Assembly: GCA_025458665.1 (NCBI GenBank)
Contig: JALOSG010000033.1
Coordinates: 1-19,126 of the forward strand
DNA: 19,126 bases
From: Serpentinimonas sp.
GTDB taxonomy: Bacteria > Pseudomonadota > Gammaproteobacteria > Burkholderiales > Burkholderiaceae_C
Direction: 5' to 3'
The notes below the pieces were generated by a model that was not told the origin of the DNA, did not search any database, and saw nothing but the letters and a program-made list of their open reading frames with translations. Shown one piece after another: positions 8,754 to 15,447 of this stretch. Position 1 is the first letter of the stretch. Every line of letters starts with the position of its first letter. The position numbers and the translations under genes are program-made.

Positions 8754-9815
8754 TCAACGCGCCTGGATCGCAGCCACCATCTGGCGGGTGTTGTAGCGCA
8801 TGAGAGTCAGGTAGTCCGGCGCGGGCCCACCGGCTGGCGTGAGCGCGTCCGAGTAAAGCTTCCCGGCGGGCTTGAGGCCGGTCTCGCGGCCAATCTGCTC
8901 CAGCAGCCTGGGATCCGACACGTTCTCCACAAACAACGCGGTGGCTTTCTCCCGCTGAATCTGTCGGACCAACTGTGCAATGCCGCGGGCCGATGCCTCG
9001 CTTTCGGTGCTCACCCCCTGTGCGGCCAGAAACTTCACCCCATAGGCGCGGGCATAGTAGGCAAAGGCATCGTGCGATGTGACGATGGTGCGCTGGTCCT
9101 GTGGAATGCTGGCCCATGCAGAGCGGATCTCGGTGTCCAGTTGGCGCAGTTCGGCGGTGTAGGCGGCGGCATTCCGGCGGAAATCCGGGCAGCGCACGCT
9201 GTCGGCCTGACACAGCCCGTCGGCAATGCGCTGCACCATGGTCTGCACGTTGGCCACGTCCTGCCAGATGTGCGGGTCGGCCTCGGCCTTGGCGCCATGA
9301 CCGTGGCTGTGACCGTGGCTGTGTCCGTGGCTGTGGCCGTGGCTGTGCCCACCACCTTCCACCATGAGCGGCTTCACCCCTTCGCTGGCGCTCACCTTGA
9401 GACCCCGGTAGCCAGCATTCTGCAGAAGGCGCTCCATCCAGCCTTCAAAACCCATGCCGTTGTACACGATGACGCGGGCGCTGGCCACTTGCCTCGCGTG
9501 TCCCGGTGTGGGCTGGAAAACGTGCGCGTCGCTCCCCGGCGCCACCAGCGTGGTCACCTGGACATGCGCTCCACCCACACGGGACACCAGGTCGCCCAGG
9601 ATACTGAAGCTGGCCACCACGGGCAGCAACTGGCCCGCGGGCGAAGCAGGTTCCGCAGGCACCGCCTGCGCCTGCGCGCTCCAGGGCCAGAGCGCCAGAG
9701 TCGACGCACTGGCCATGGCAGCCGCGAGTACGGCAGCCTTGGCCCACAGGCGCCGTGTCGTTGGACCAGACGCGCTGCAGTTAGCCCGCGCAGCAAAAGA
9801 AACATCAGCAACCAT
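8754..9815 (-). CDS. znuA: Zinc ABC transporter periplasmic binding protein
   Basis: ZnuA captures Zn(II) in the periplasm and hands it to ZnuB. The 353-residue protein has a longish N-terminal signal region with a hydrophobic core at about 26-44 and a likely cleavage after SAQA (residues 46-49). Cluster-9 metal-binding features are present: H98 (SDAHVF), H182 (DPHIW), H248 (VTSHDAF) and a possible fourth ligand D323 (YSDAL). Three histidines plus a His-rich loop (about 157-174, four HGHS-like tetrapeptides) point to zinc rather than manganese. The loop is encoded by four 12-bp tandem repeats. The ATG at 9815 has AAGGA nine bases upstream, inside the last codons of znuB, whose stop is six bases away. 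Expected to be Zur-regulated through the operator upstream of znuC. Confidence 0.95.
   Translation of the reverse strand: MVADVSFAARANCSASGPTTRRLWAKAAVLAAAMASASTLALWPWSAQAQAVPAEPASPAGQLLPVVASFSILGDLVSRVGGAHVQVTTLVAPGSDAHVFQPTPGHARQVASARVIVYNGMGFEGWMERLLQNAGYRGLKVSASEGVKPLMVEGGGHSHGHSHGHSHGHSHGHGAKAEADPHIWQDVANVQTMVQRIADGLCQADSVRCPDFRRNAAAYTAELRQLDTEIRSAWASIPQDQRTIVTSHDAFAYYARAYGVKFLAAQGVSTESEASARGIAQLVRQIQREKATALFVENVSDPRLLEQIGRETGLKPAGKLYSDALTPAGGPAPDYLTLMRYNTRQMVAAIQAR
9301..9348 (-). repeat. Four 12-bp tandem repeats encoding the ZnuA His-rich loop
   Basis: The plus strand holds four copies of CCGTGGCTGTGN, which differ only at the last base (A, T, G, C). On the coding strand each copy encodes an HGHS-like tetrapeptide. 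Near-perfect DNA identity between copies suggests recent expansion by slippage or selection for length. The loop is thought to gather zinc in this family. Confidence 0.9.
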
Positions 9816-9821
9816 GGCGTT

Positions 9822-10694
9822 TCATCCTTTCAAGTGAACGGCAGAAGACCGGTTCTGGCGGATCAGCCCGAACCTACCCAGCAACAGGGACAGCGCATAC
9901 CAGCTTCCCAGCACCAGAACGATGGCCGGGCTGGTGGGCCAGTCGGCGTAATAAGACAGCAACAGCCCAGCCCAGCAAGCCAACACCGCGGCCAGCAGGG
10001 CCAGCGCCAGAAGCGGCTGAATGCGGCGCACCCAGAAGCGGGCGCTGGCCGCCGGCAGGATCATGATGCCGACCGCCATGAGCGTGCCCAGGGCGTGAAA
10101 GCCAGCCACCAGATTGATGACCAGCAGGACCAGGAATCCGTAATGCGCCACCGGACTCCAGCGGCTTACCGAGCGCAGGAAGTCCGGGTCCAGGCATTCC
10201 GCCACCAGCGGGCGGAACAGCAGCGCCAGCCCCACCACCGAGGCCAGACCTATGCCCGCCAGCAGCCACAACGCCTCCGGGCTGAGAGACAGCGCGGTTC
10301 CGAACAGCACATGCAGCAAATCGACGCTGTTGCCGCGCACGGACACGATCAACACCCCAAGCGCCAGGGATACGAGATAGAAGGCGGCCAGCGCGGCATC
10401 CTCCTTCTGTACCGTGCTGCGCGCCACCAACCCGGACGCCACCGCCACCATCAGTCCGGCCACAATACCCCCCAGCGTCATGGCGCCCAGCGACAAACCC
10501 GCCACCAGGTAGCCAATGGCTGCACCGGGCAGCACCGCATGTGCCATGGCGTCGCCGGTCAGGCTCATGCGGCGCAGCATGAGAAACACGCCAATGGGCG
10601 CCGCGCCCATAGACAGCACCACACAGCCGAGCAGTGCGCGCTGCATGAAGGCAAATTCCGTGAAGGGCGCCCAGGCCCACTCCAGCCATGGCAT
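9822..10694 (-). CDS. znuB: Zinc ABC transporter permease
   Basis: A 290-residue inner-membrane permease of the ABC-3 family (ZnuB/TroC type), which moves zinc into the cytoplasm. It is a chain of about eight hydrophobic helices; family motifs include LLGCVVLSMGAAPIGVFLMLRRMSLTGDAMAHAVLPG near the N terminus and ALGTLMAVGIMILPAASARFW towards the C terminus. The ATG at 10694 (MPWLEWAWAPF) overlaps the znuC stop by one base (TGATG), showing coupling; the frame is open ten codons further upstream, but that lies inside znuC. Its stop is six bases before the znuA start. Confidence 0.94.
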   Translation of the reverse strand: MPWLEWAWAPFTEFAFMQRALLGCVVLSMGAAPIGVFLMLRRMSLTGDAMAHAVLPGAAIGYLVAGLSLGAMTLGGIVAGLMVAVASGLVARSTVQKEDAALAAFYLVSLALGVLIVSVRGNSVDLLHVLFGTALSLSPEALWLLAGIGLASVVGLALLFRPLVAECLDPDFLRSVSRWSPVAHYGFLVLLVINLVAGFHALGTLMAVGIMILPAASARFWVRRIQPLLALALLAAVLACWAGLLLSYYADWPTSPAIVLVLGSWYALSLLLGRFGLIRQNRSSAVHLKG

Positions 10695-11431
10695 CAGACA
10701 GCCGCCTCTTCGTGCGGCCCGCACACCGGAGCGCGGTCATCGAAGGCTTCCTGCAACCCGCGCGCGCGCAGAAGGTTTTCTGGTGTCAGCACTTGCTCAG
10801 TGGGGCCGCTGGCCACCAGTTCGCGCGCCAGCAGGGTGGCGGTCGGGAACTCGTGGCGTACCAGTTCCATGTCGTGCAGCACCGCCACCACGGTGCGGCC
10901 TTCGGCGTGCCAGCCATGCATCACGTGCAGGAGGTCGTGGGTGGTGCGGCTGTCCACGGCGGCAAAAGGCTCATCGAGCAGCACCACTTCCGCATCCTGC
11001 AGCATGAGGCGGGCGAACAGGGCGCGCTGGAATTGCCCGCCGGACAGGGTGTCCAGGGTGCGGCGCTCGAAGCCTTGCAGGCCCACGGTGGCCAGCGCCT
11101 CGTGGCACCGCTGGCGGTGGGCACTGCGGCGCCAGCCCAGAGCGCCCAGTTCCTGCCACAGGCCCATCAGCACCATTTCCTCCACCGTCACCGGAAAGCT
11201 GCGGTCCATGCCCGCCGCCTGCGGCAGGTAGGCCACGCGCTTGCCCTGCAGGCCCTGCACGCTGCCTTCCATGGGCCGTACCAGCCCCATGAGCGTCTTG
11301 AGCAGGGTCGATTTGCCCGCCCCGTTGGGTCCCACGACGGCCACACGGTCGCCGTAAGCCCACTGCAGCGTGACGTGGTGCAGGGCCGGGTGGCGCTCGT
11401 AACCGGCAGTGAGGTGGCGAACTTCGATCAT
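10694..11431 (-). CDS. znuC: Zinc ABC transporter ATP-binding protein
   Basis: A 245-residue cytoplasmic ATPase powering zinc import. Motifs: Walker A GPNGAGKST (34-42), Q-loop Q71, signature LSGGQ (129-133), Walker B LLDEP with AAVD (151-160), and switch H186 (VLHDM). The sequence MIEVRHLTAGYERHPALHHV is the expected N terminus, so I start at the ATG at 11431 (AGGA about 11 bases upstream) rather than at upstream in-frame codons, which would run through the operator. It is the first gene of the znuCBA operon and is divergent from the Fur-family regulator, with a perfect palindrome in the 114-bp gap. Confidence 0.95.
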   Translation of the reverse strand: MIEVRHLTAGYERHPALHHVTLQWAYGDRVAVVGPNGAGKSTLLKTLMGLVRPMEGSVQGLQGKRVAYLPQAAGMDRSFPVTVEEMVLMGLWQELGALGWRRSAHRQRCHEALATVGLQGFERRTLDTLSGGQFQRALFARLMLQDAEVVLLDEPFAAVDSRTTHDLLHVMHGWHAEGRTVVAVLHDMELVRHEFPTATLLARELVASGPTEQVLTPENLLRARGLQEAFDDRAPVCGPHEEAAV

Positions 11432-11495
11432 GGAAGTGGGTCCTGGGTGGAAAGAGTCCACCGGCGAACGCGTGCCGCCCGAGTGGTTCGCCGCC

Positions 11496-11524
11496 ATCAT
11501 AACGCAACTGGGTTGCGTTATGAT
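11496..11524. promoter_or_regulatory. Zur operator between znuC and zur, with overlapping -10 boxes
   Basis: A perfect inverted repeat: ATCATAACGCAAC, spacer TGG, then GTTGCGTTATGAT. Its length, A/T-rich outer arms and position between znuCBA and a Fur-family gene fit a Zur box. Each outer end also reads TATGAT on its own transcribed strand (11519-11524 rightwards, 11501-11496 leftwards), five of six matches to the -10 consensus, so a bound dimer would block both promoters. Predicted starts are about 15 bases before the regulator ATG and about 58 before the znuC ATG. No good -35 boxes are seen. The palindrome is direct observation; the regulator match is inference. Confidence 0.85.
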
Positions 11525-11545
11525 CCGGTCATTGCTTGCTTCACC

Positions 11546-12061
11546 ATGCCCAGCCACCTCCAACGCCCCACACCTGTCCTGCCTGCAGCCTGGCGTGCGC
11601 GCATGCAAGTTGCGGGCCTGCGACAAACCCAGGCCACCCGCCGGGTACTGGCGCTGTTCCTGGAAGACCCCCAGTGGTCACCCACCCACGCCGAGGTGAA
11701 GGACCGGCTGGAACAGGGGCCGGGCGCCACCGCTGCCCAGGCCCCGGTGAACCGCGTCACGCTCTACCGCCTGCTGGAGCGCCTGTCTGAATGCGGCATT
11801 CTGGAGCGCCACGCCGACGCCAGCGCCCGCAGCTGGCGCTTCACGCTGCGCCCTGCTCAGGACGCAGACGGCACCAGCCCTGCCTTGCTTCCCCGCTTCG
11901 AGTGCGATGCCTGCCACCGACAGTTTCGGCTGAACGAAGCCAGCGAACCCACCCGCGACGTGGCCGACCAACTGCTGAAGTCCCTGGAAGCACTGGGACA
12001 CCATGGCCAACGCATAGACCTGGCCATACACGGTACCTGCGCCGGCTGCACACCCGGTTGA
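11546..12061 (+). CDS. zur: Fur-family transcriptional regulator, probably Zur
   Basis: A 171-residue Fur-family repressor. It has an N-terminal winged helix (about 15-100) with recognition helix NRVTLYRLLERLSECGIL, then a dimerisation and metal domain with two CxxC pairs, C120/C123 (FECDACH) and C165/C168 (HGTCAGC), which form the structural zinc site in this family. The HHH cluster of classical Fur before the first CxxC is missing (LLPRFEC instead), resembling E. coli Zur in this respect. Divergence from znuCBA and the shared palindrome make Zur the best call over Fur, Mur or PerR. The ATG at 11546 fits the family N terminus; no ribosome binding site is seen, and the predicted leader is only about 15 bases. 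It ends 15 bases from the convergent BMP gene. Confidence 0.88.
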   Translation: MPSHLQRPTPVLPAAWRARMQVAGLRQTQATRRVLALFLEDPQWSPTHAEVKDRLEQGPGATAAQAPVNRVTLYRLLERLSECGILERHADASARSWRFTLRPAQDADGTSPALLPRFECDACHRQFRLNEASEPTRDVADQLLKSLEALGHHGQRIDLAIHGTCAGCTPG

Positions 12062-12076
12062 ATCCGGGCGCTGCCG

Positions 12077-13225
12077 TCAGCGCGGCAAGCGGGCCATCAC
12101 CCCTTCAGCGAACCAGTTCATATTCAGTATCTCTGTGTCGCTCAGGGCCTGCCCGGGCGGCACCATCAGCGTACCCTCGTTGCTGCGGATACCCTGGGCG
12201 CCGGCGCGGAACGGCTGCAACCGGCCTTGTGCCATCTCGGCCTGGCGCAGCATGACCTCCTCGCGCACATCGGCGGGCGTTCGGGGGCCGAACGCGTCCA
12301 CGCGGATCATGCCCTCCTTCACGCCGCCCCACAGGGCCTCGCTCTTCCACTGACCGGTGCGCACCGCCTGCACCCGGCTGGTGTAGTAGTCCGCCCACTG
12401 GTGGGTGATGGCCAGCAACTGGGCATCCGGGGCGAAGGCGCGCATGTCGGAGTGGTAGGCCACCGCCAGCTTGCCGCGCTCCTGGGCGGCACTCATGACG
12501 GCGGTGGAGCCGGTGTGGAAGGCCAGTACCTCGGCGCCCTGGTTCATGAGGGTCATGGCCGCGTCACGCTCGCGGGCCGGGTTGAACCACTCGCCCAGGA
12601 ACACCACACGCACCTGCGCCTGCGGGTTCACCGAGCGCATGCCCAGCGTGAACGCATTGATGCCCTGCACCACCTCCGGAATGGGAAAACCCGCCACATA
12701 GCCGGCTTGCGTGGCCAGACGCCCCGCCGCAATCCCTGCCAGATAGCGCCCTTCGTAATAGCGGGCGTTGGCCACGGCCACGTTGTCGGCCTGCTTGTAG
12801 CCGGTGATGGATTCGAACTTCACCTGGGGAAAATCGCGCGCCACCCGCAGGGTGGGCTCCATGTAACCAAAGCTCGGGGTGAAGATGATCTGGTGGCCCG
12901 TGGCGGCAAGGTCCCGGATCACGCGCTCGGCATCCGGCCCCTCGGGCACGTTCTCCACATAGGTGGTGCGCACCTGTGGCGGCTGGCCGGGGCGGTTCAG
13001 CCGCGCCTCCACGGCCTGGCGGGCGTCCTCGTGCTGGCGGGTCCAGCCGGCGGGGGTGATGGGGGATACGTACACGAAGGCGGCGCGCACGGGGTCCCCC
13101 ACGGGGGGCTGGGCCTGGGCGCTGGACTCCGCCGGTGCGCCAAGCCCAAGGGCGGCTAGCAAGAAAAGGCCAACGCAGGCCGCCCGGGGCGCGACACGGC
13201 CCGGATTGGCGAGGTTTTTGTACAT
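12077..13225 (-). CDS. BMP-family ABC transporter substrate-binding protein
   Basis: A 382-residue periplasmic binding protein of the basic membrane protein (BMP/PnrA/Med) family, whose studied members bind purine nucleosides or related compounds. The signal peptide has a hydrophobic core at about 17-31 and likely cleavage near SSAQA (about residue 39). Family blocks: FVYVSPITPAGWTRQHEDAR, ITGYKQADNVAVANARYYEGRYLAGIAAG, GFPIPEVVQGINAFTLGMRSVNP, and the tail SDTEILNMNWFAEGVMARLP. The ATG at 13225 has a strong AGAGGA about seven bases upstream. No permease or ATPase for this class is adjacent, so it would have to work with partners encoded elsewhere. A purine link to guaD is possible but unproven. 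Its leader holds a terminator-like hairpin and a possible pseudoknot. Confidence 0.92.
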   Translation of the reverse strand: MYKNLANPGRVAPRAACVGLFLLAALGLGAPAESSAQAQPPVGDPVRAAFVYVSPITPAGWTRQHEDARQAVEARLNRPGQPPQVRTTYVENVPEGPDAERVIRDLAATGHQIIFTPSFGYMEPTLRVARDFPQVKFESITGYKQADNVAVANARYYEGRYLAGIAAGRLATQAGYVAGFPIPEVVQGINAFTLGMRSVNPQAQVRVVFLGEWFNPARERDAAMTLMNQGAEVLAFHTGSTAVMSAAQERGKLAVAYHSDMRAFAPDAQLLAITHQWADYYTSRVQAVRTGQWKSEALWGGVKEGMIRVDAFGPRTPADVREEVMLRQAEMAQGRLQPFRAGAQGIRSNEGTLMVPPGQALSDTEILNMNWFAEGVMARLPR

Positions 13226-13241
13226 GGTGTTCCTCTACATG

Positions 13242-13293
13242 GCCCCGAAACAACAAAAAACGCGCCCACCTGTCGGGGCGGCAGGTGGGCGCG
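13242..13293 (-). terminator. Terminator-like hairpin/pseudoknot in the BMP gene leader
   Basis: Read on the minus strand, a perfect 12-bp stem (CGCGCCCACCTG / CAGGTGGGCGCG, 13293-13261) with a nine-base loop is followed at once by TTTTTTGTTGTTT, the form of a Rho-independent terminator. It stands before the gene, not after it: the AGAGGA ribosome binding site and ATG follow within 36 bases. The loop segment GCCCCGA is also perfectly complementary to TCGGGGC at 13248-13242, just past the T-run, allowing an H-type pseudoknot. It may be an attenuator, a regulatory leader, or the terminator of a short transcript. Confidence 0.65.
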
Positions 13294-13299
13294 GGAGGC

Positions 13300-13305
13300 A
13301 TTGTA
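13300..13305 (-). promoter_or_regulatory. Candidate -10 box for the BMP gene
   Basis: TACAAT on the minus strand (context GCGCTACAATGCC) matches the -10 consensus at five of six bases. The predicted start is near 13293, so the RNA would begin almost exactly at the base of the 12-bp hairpin. There is no recognisable -35 box, so confidence is limited. Confidence 0.4.
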
Positions 13306-13351
13306 GCGCCGCCACCGCAGCGGCCTGGCGCCGTATCATTTCGATTGACAT

Positions 13352-13378
13352 CACCGGCCTTTTCTGAAAAAGTCGGTG
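13352..13378. repeat. 27-nt imperfect inverted repeat in the intergenic region
   Basis: CACCGGCCTTTTC, TG, then AAAAAGTCGGTG-type arms fold with only one mismatch and one wobble over 12 positions and a three-base loop. It lies between the divergent BMP and phospholipase genes. No T-run follows on either strand, so a terminator is unlikely; an operator or RNA hairpin is possible. Confidence 0.45.
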
Positions 13379-13419
13379 CACCCATCGGGGGGCGCCAGCA
13401 AAAAACCGCCGCCTGATGA

Positions 13420-13472
13420 CAAGGCACGCCAGATCGAGGGATCTGGCCACTCGGGGAAGCTCTGAGGCCTTG
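13420..13472 (+). promoter_or_regulatory. Three-way-junction RNA candidate in the phospholipase leader
   Basis: On the plus strand these 53 bases fold almost completely. P1 is CAAGGC/GCCTTG (13420-13425 with 13467-13472). P2 is GCCAGATC/GATCTGGC with loop GAGG (13428-13447). P3 is CTCGGGG/CTCTGAG with loop AAG (13450-13466), using two G-U pairs. Joining segments are AC and CA. The G-U pairs would be C-A mismatches on the other strand, which favours a plus-strand RNA. It ends 22 bases before the phospholipase ATG. It matches no riboswitch class that I recognise. Confidence 0.45.
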
Positions 13473-13494
13473 CAATGCAGGAACACAAGCACAC

Positions 13495-15417
13495 ATGGAA
13501 GCGATCCAACAGCGGCAGGCTTACCAGGACGACCTGGCACGCCAGCATATCGTCGAATTCCTGGGCGCCGACGACCCGGCTGCGGTGCAACTGCTGCTCG
13601 ATCATCTTGACTGGGTGGAACTGGCGGGGGGGGAGACCCTGATGCGGGAAGGGGACCCGGGAGACTCCCTGTACCTTTCGCTCAGCGGGCGCCTGCGTGC
13701 CTACAAGCAGGGGCCAGACGGGCAAACCATGGTCCTGAGAGACCTCGGTCGCGGGCAGATCATCGGGGAGATGAGCCTCTACACCGGTGAGCCCCGCTCC
13801 GCCACCGTGGTGGCCGTGCGCGATTCGGTGGTGGTGCGCATTGGCAAGGACGCCTTCCACAAACTGCTCGCCAGCAGCACCACGGCTTCCATTGCACTGA
13901 CGCGCCAGTTGATTGGCCGCCTCCAGACCCAGGGGCAGGCCAAGAACCAGCCAACGGCGCGGCCCGTGACCATGGCCCTGATGGCGGTGACGCCTGGCGT
14001 GGACGCCAACGAACTGGGCGCCGACCTGGCAGGGCACATGGCACGCGCGGGCCGGGTCATGGCGGTAGATTCGCACCTGATCCGCAAACGCTTGCTGGCC
14101 CAGGGGCTGGACCTCGCGCAGGCCGTGCTGTCTGACGGTGCACCAGCGCCTGCCGCGCAACACATCAGCCAACAGGTGGCACGCGTACTCGATCAGGTGG
14201 AGGCCGAGCACGATTTCGTGCTGCTGATTGCCGATCCCGAAGACACCTTCTGGACCCGGCGCTGCCTGGCCAGCGCCGACGAGATTCTCCTCCTGGCCCA
14301 CGCGCAGGCCCCGCGCCAGTTGCACCCGCTGGAAAGCGAGGTGCTGCTGCAGCGTTCCTCGCAGGCTGCCGTACCGCAAATTCTGGTGCTGCTGCACGAC
14401 CCCGCCACCCGCATGCCCCAACACACTGCGCAATGGCTGGAGCGCAGACCTGTGGCCGACCACGTGCACCTGCGCATGGGTAACCCGAAAGACATGGCCC
14501 GGCTGGCCCGCATCCAGAGCGGCACCGCCGTAGGACTGGTACTGGCAGGCGGCGGCGCCCGTGGGTTGGCGCACCTGGGGGTCTACCGCGCCCTACAGGA
14601 AAAAGGCATCGAGGTGGATTGCGTGGGCGGCACCAGCATCGGCGGCATCATGGCCCTGCTGCTGGCCTCCGGCCGTCCTTTCGATGAAATCATGGCCATA
14701 GCCAGCCGGGGCTTCAAGGACAAACCCACCAGCGACTTCAGCTGGCTGCCCATGGTCTCGCTCATCAAGGGACAGCGCCTGCGGCGCATCGTGGAATCGT
14801 CGATAGCCGCGTTGCTGGGCCCCGGCGGCAGGATGGAGGACTGCTGGAAGCCGTGCTATTGCATTGCCACCAACTACTCCACCGCCAGCGAGGTGGTGCT
14901 GCGCCACGGTGACGCCAGCCGGGCCTTGCTGGCCAGCTGCGCCATCCCTGGCGCCTTGCCGCCTGTCATTGAGAACGGCGACATCCTCTGTGATGGTGGC
15001 ACCTTCAACAACTTCCCGGTGGACACCATGCGCCAGATGCGGGGTGTTGGCACCGTCATTGGCATTGACCTGAGCTTGGGCCGGCGGCGCAAGCTGGGCT
15101 TCCGCGATGTACCAGACACCTGGCAGTTGCTGCGTGACCGCATGAAGCCGCGGCACCGCAGGCGCTACAAGCTGCCCTCGCTCACCGCTTATCTGATGAA
15201 CATGACCATCCTGTACAGCGTGTCCCGGCAGGGCGAATACAAGCGCCTGACGGACCTGTACTTCAACCCTCCGGTACTCAAGGCCGGGATGTTGTCGTGG
15301 TCGCGCATGGACAGCATCGTGCGCCAGGGATATGAGCATGGCCTGGAAGTTTTGGGCAAAACCGAACCGGCTCTGATGGGGCGGCTAGCGCCTGCCAGTG
15401 GCCCGGCTGCCGCCTGA
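13495..15417 (+). CDS. Cyclic-nucleotide-binding, patatin-like phospholipase (NTE/RssA type)
   Basis: A 640-residue, three-part protein. Residues about 17-130 form a cNMP-binding domain; the phosphate-binding cassette reads GEMSLYTGEPRSAT with the expected E92 and R101. Residues about 155-340 resemble the ParA/Rossmann-like linker of bacterial NTE-type proteins (TMALMAVTPGVDANELGADL) but lack a Walker A motif. Residues about 345-590 are patatin: oxyanion loop GGGARG (352-357), nucleophile S381 in GTSIG, and catalytic D500 in DGG. The predicted activity is (lyso)phospholipid hydrolysis controlled by a cyclic nucleotide. No signal peptide is present, so it is probably cytoplasmic or membrane-peripheral. 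The ATG at 13495 fits the domain layout; AGGA lies 12 bases upstream, which is weak. It heads an operon with FecR and TolC-OmpA genes and faces a nucleotidyl cyclase gene. Confidence 0.93.
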   Translation: MEAIQQRQAYQDDLARQHIVEFLGADDPAAVQLLLDHLDWVELAGGETLMREGDPGDSLYLSLSGRLRAYKQGPDGQTMVLRDLGRGQIIGEMSLYTGEPRSATVVAVRDSVVVRIGKDAFHKLLASSTTASIALTRQLIGRLQTQGQAKNQPTARPVTMALMAVTPGVDANELGADLAGHMARAGRVMAVDSHLIRKRLLAQGLDLAQAVLSDGAPAPAAQHISQQVARVLDQVEAEHDFVLLIADPEDTFWTRRCLASADEILLLAHAQAPRQLHPLESEVLLQRSSQAAVPQILVLLHDPATRMPQHTAQWLERRPVADHVHLRMGNPKDMARLARIQSGTAVGLVLAGGGARGLAHLGVYRALQEKGIEVDCVGGTSIGGIMALLLASGRPFDEIMAIASRGFKDKPTSDFSWLPMVSLIKGQRLRRIVESSIAALLGPGGRMEDCWKPCYCIATNYSTASEVVLRHGDASRALLASCAIPGALPPVIENGDILCDGGTFNNFPVDTMRQMRGVGTVIGIDLSLGRRRKLGFRDVPDTWQLLRDRMKPRHRRRYKLPSLTAYLMNMTILYSVSRQGEYKRLTDLYFNPPVLKAGMLSWSRMDSIVRQGYEHGLEVLGKTEPALMGRLAPASGPAAA

Positions 15418-15447
15418 GATTCGAATGATTTTTTGGGAGTTCTGACA

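Noticed and set aside
8725..8755. Inverted repeat GAGCGGG/CCCGCTC between znuA and guaD as a terminator.
   Set aside because: The loop is 17 bases and no T-run follows on the minus strand, so termination is unlikely. The right arm also overlaps the znuA stop.
7593..11231. A 1,212-codon open frame on the plus strand opposite guaD, znuA, znuB and znuC.
   Set aside because: Its translation is low-complexity (runs such as VAVTVAVSVAVAVAV opposite the His repeat) and matches no family, while the minus-strand genes have full motif sets. Stop-free antisense frames are common in high-GC DNA.
13414..13472. CTGATGA at 13413-13419, just before the three-way junction, recalls the hammerhead ribozyme core.
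   Set aside because: The required GAAA after the second stem is missing (CAATG follows), and there is no suitable cleavage-site arrangement.
15433..15447. An ATG at 15433 as the start of the FecR-domain gene.
   Set aside because: GGGAG is correctly spaced from the ATG at 15448, and that start gives a clean signal peptide.
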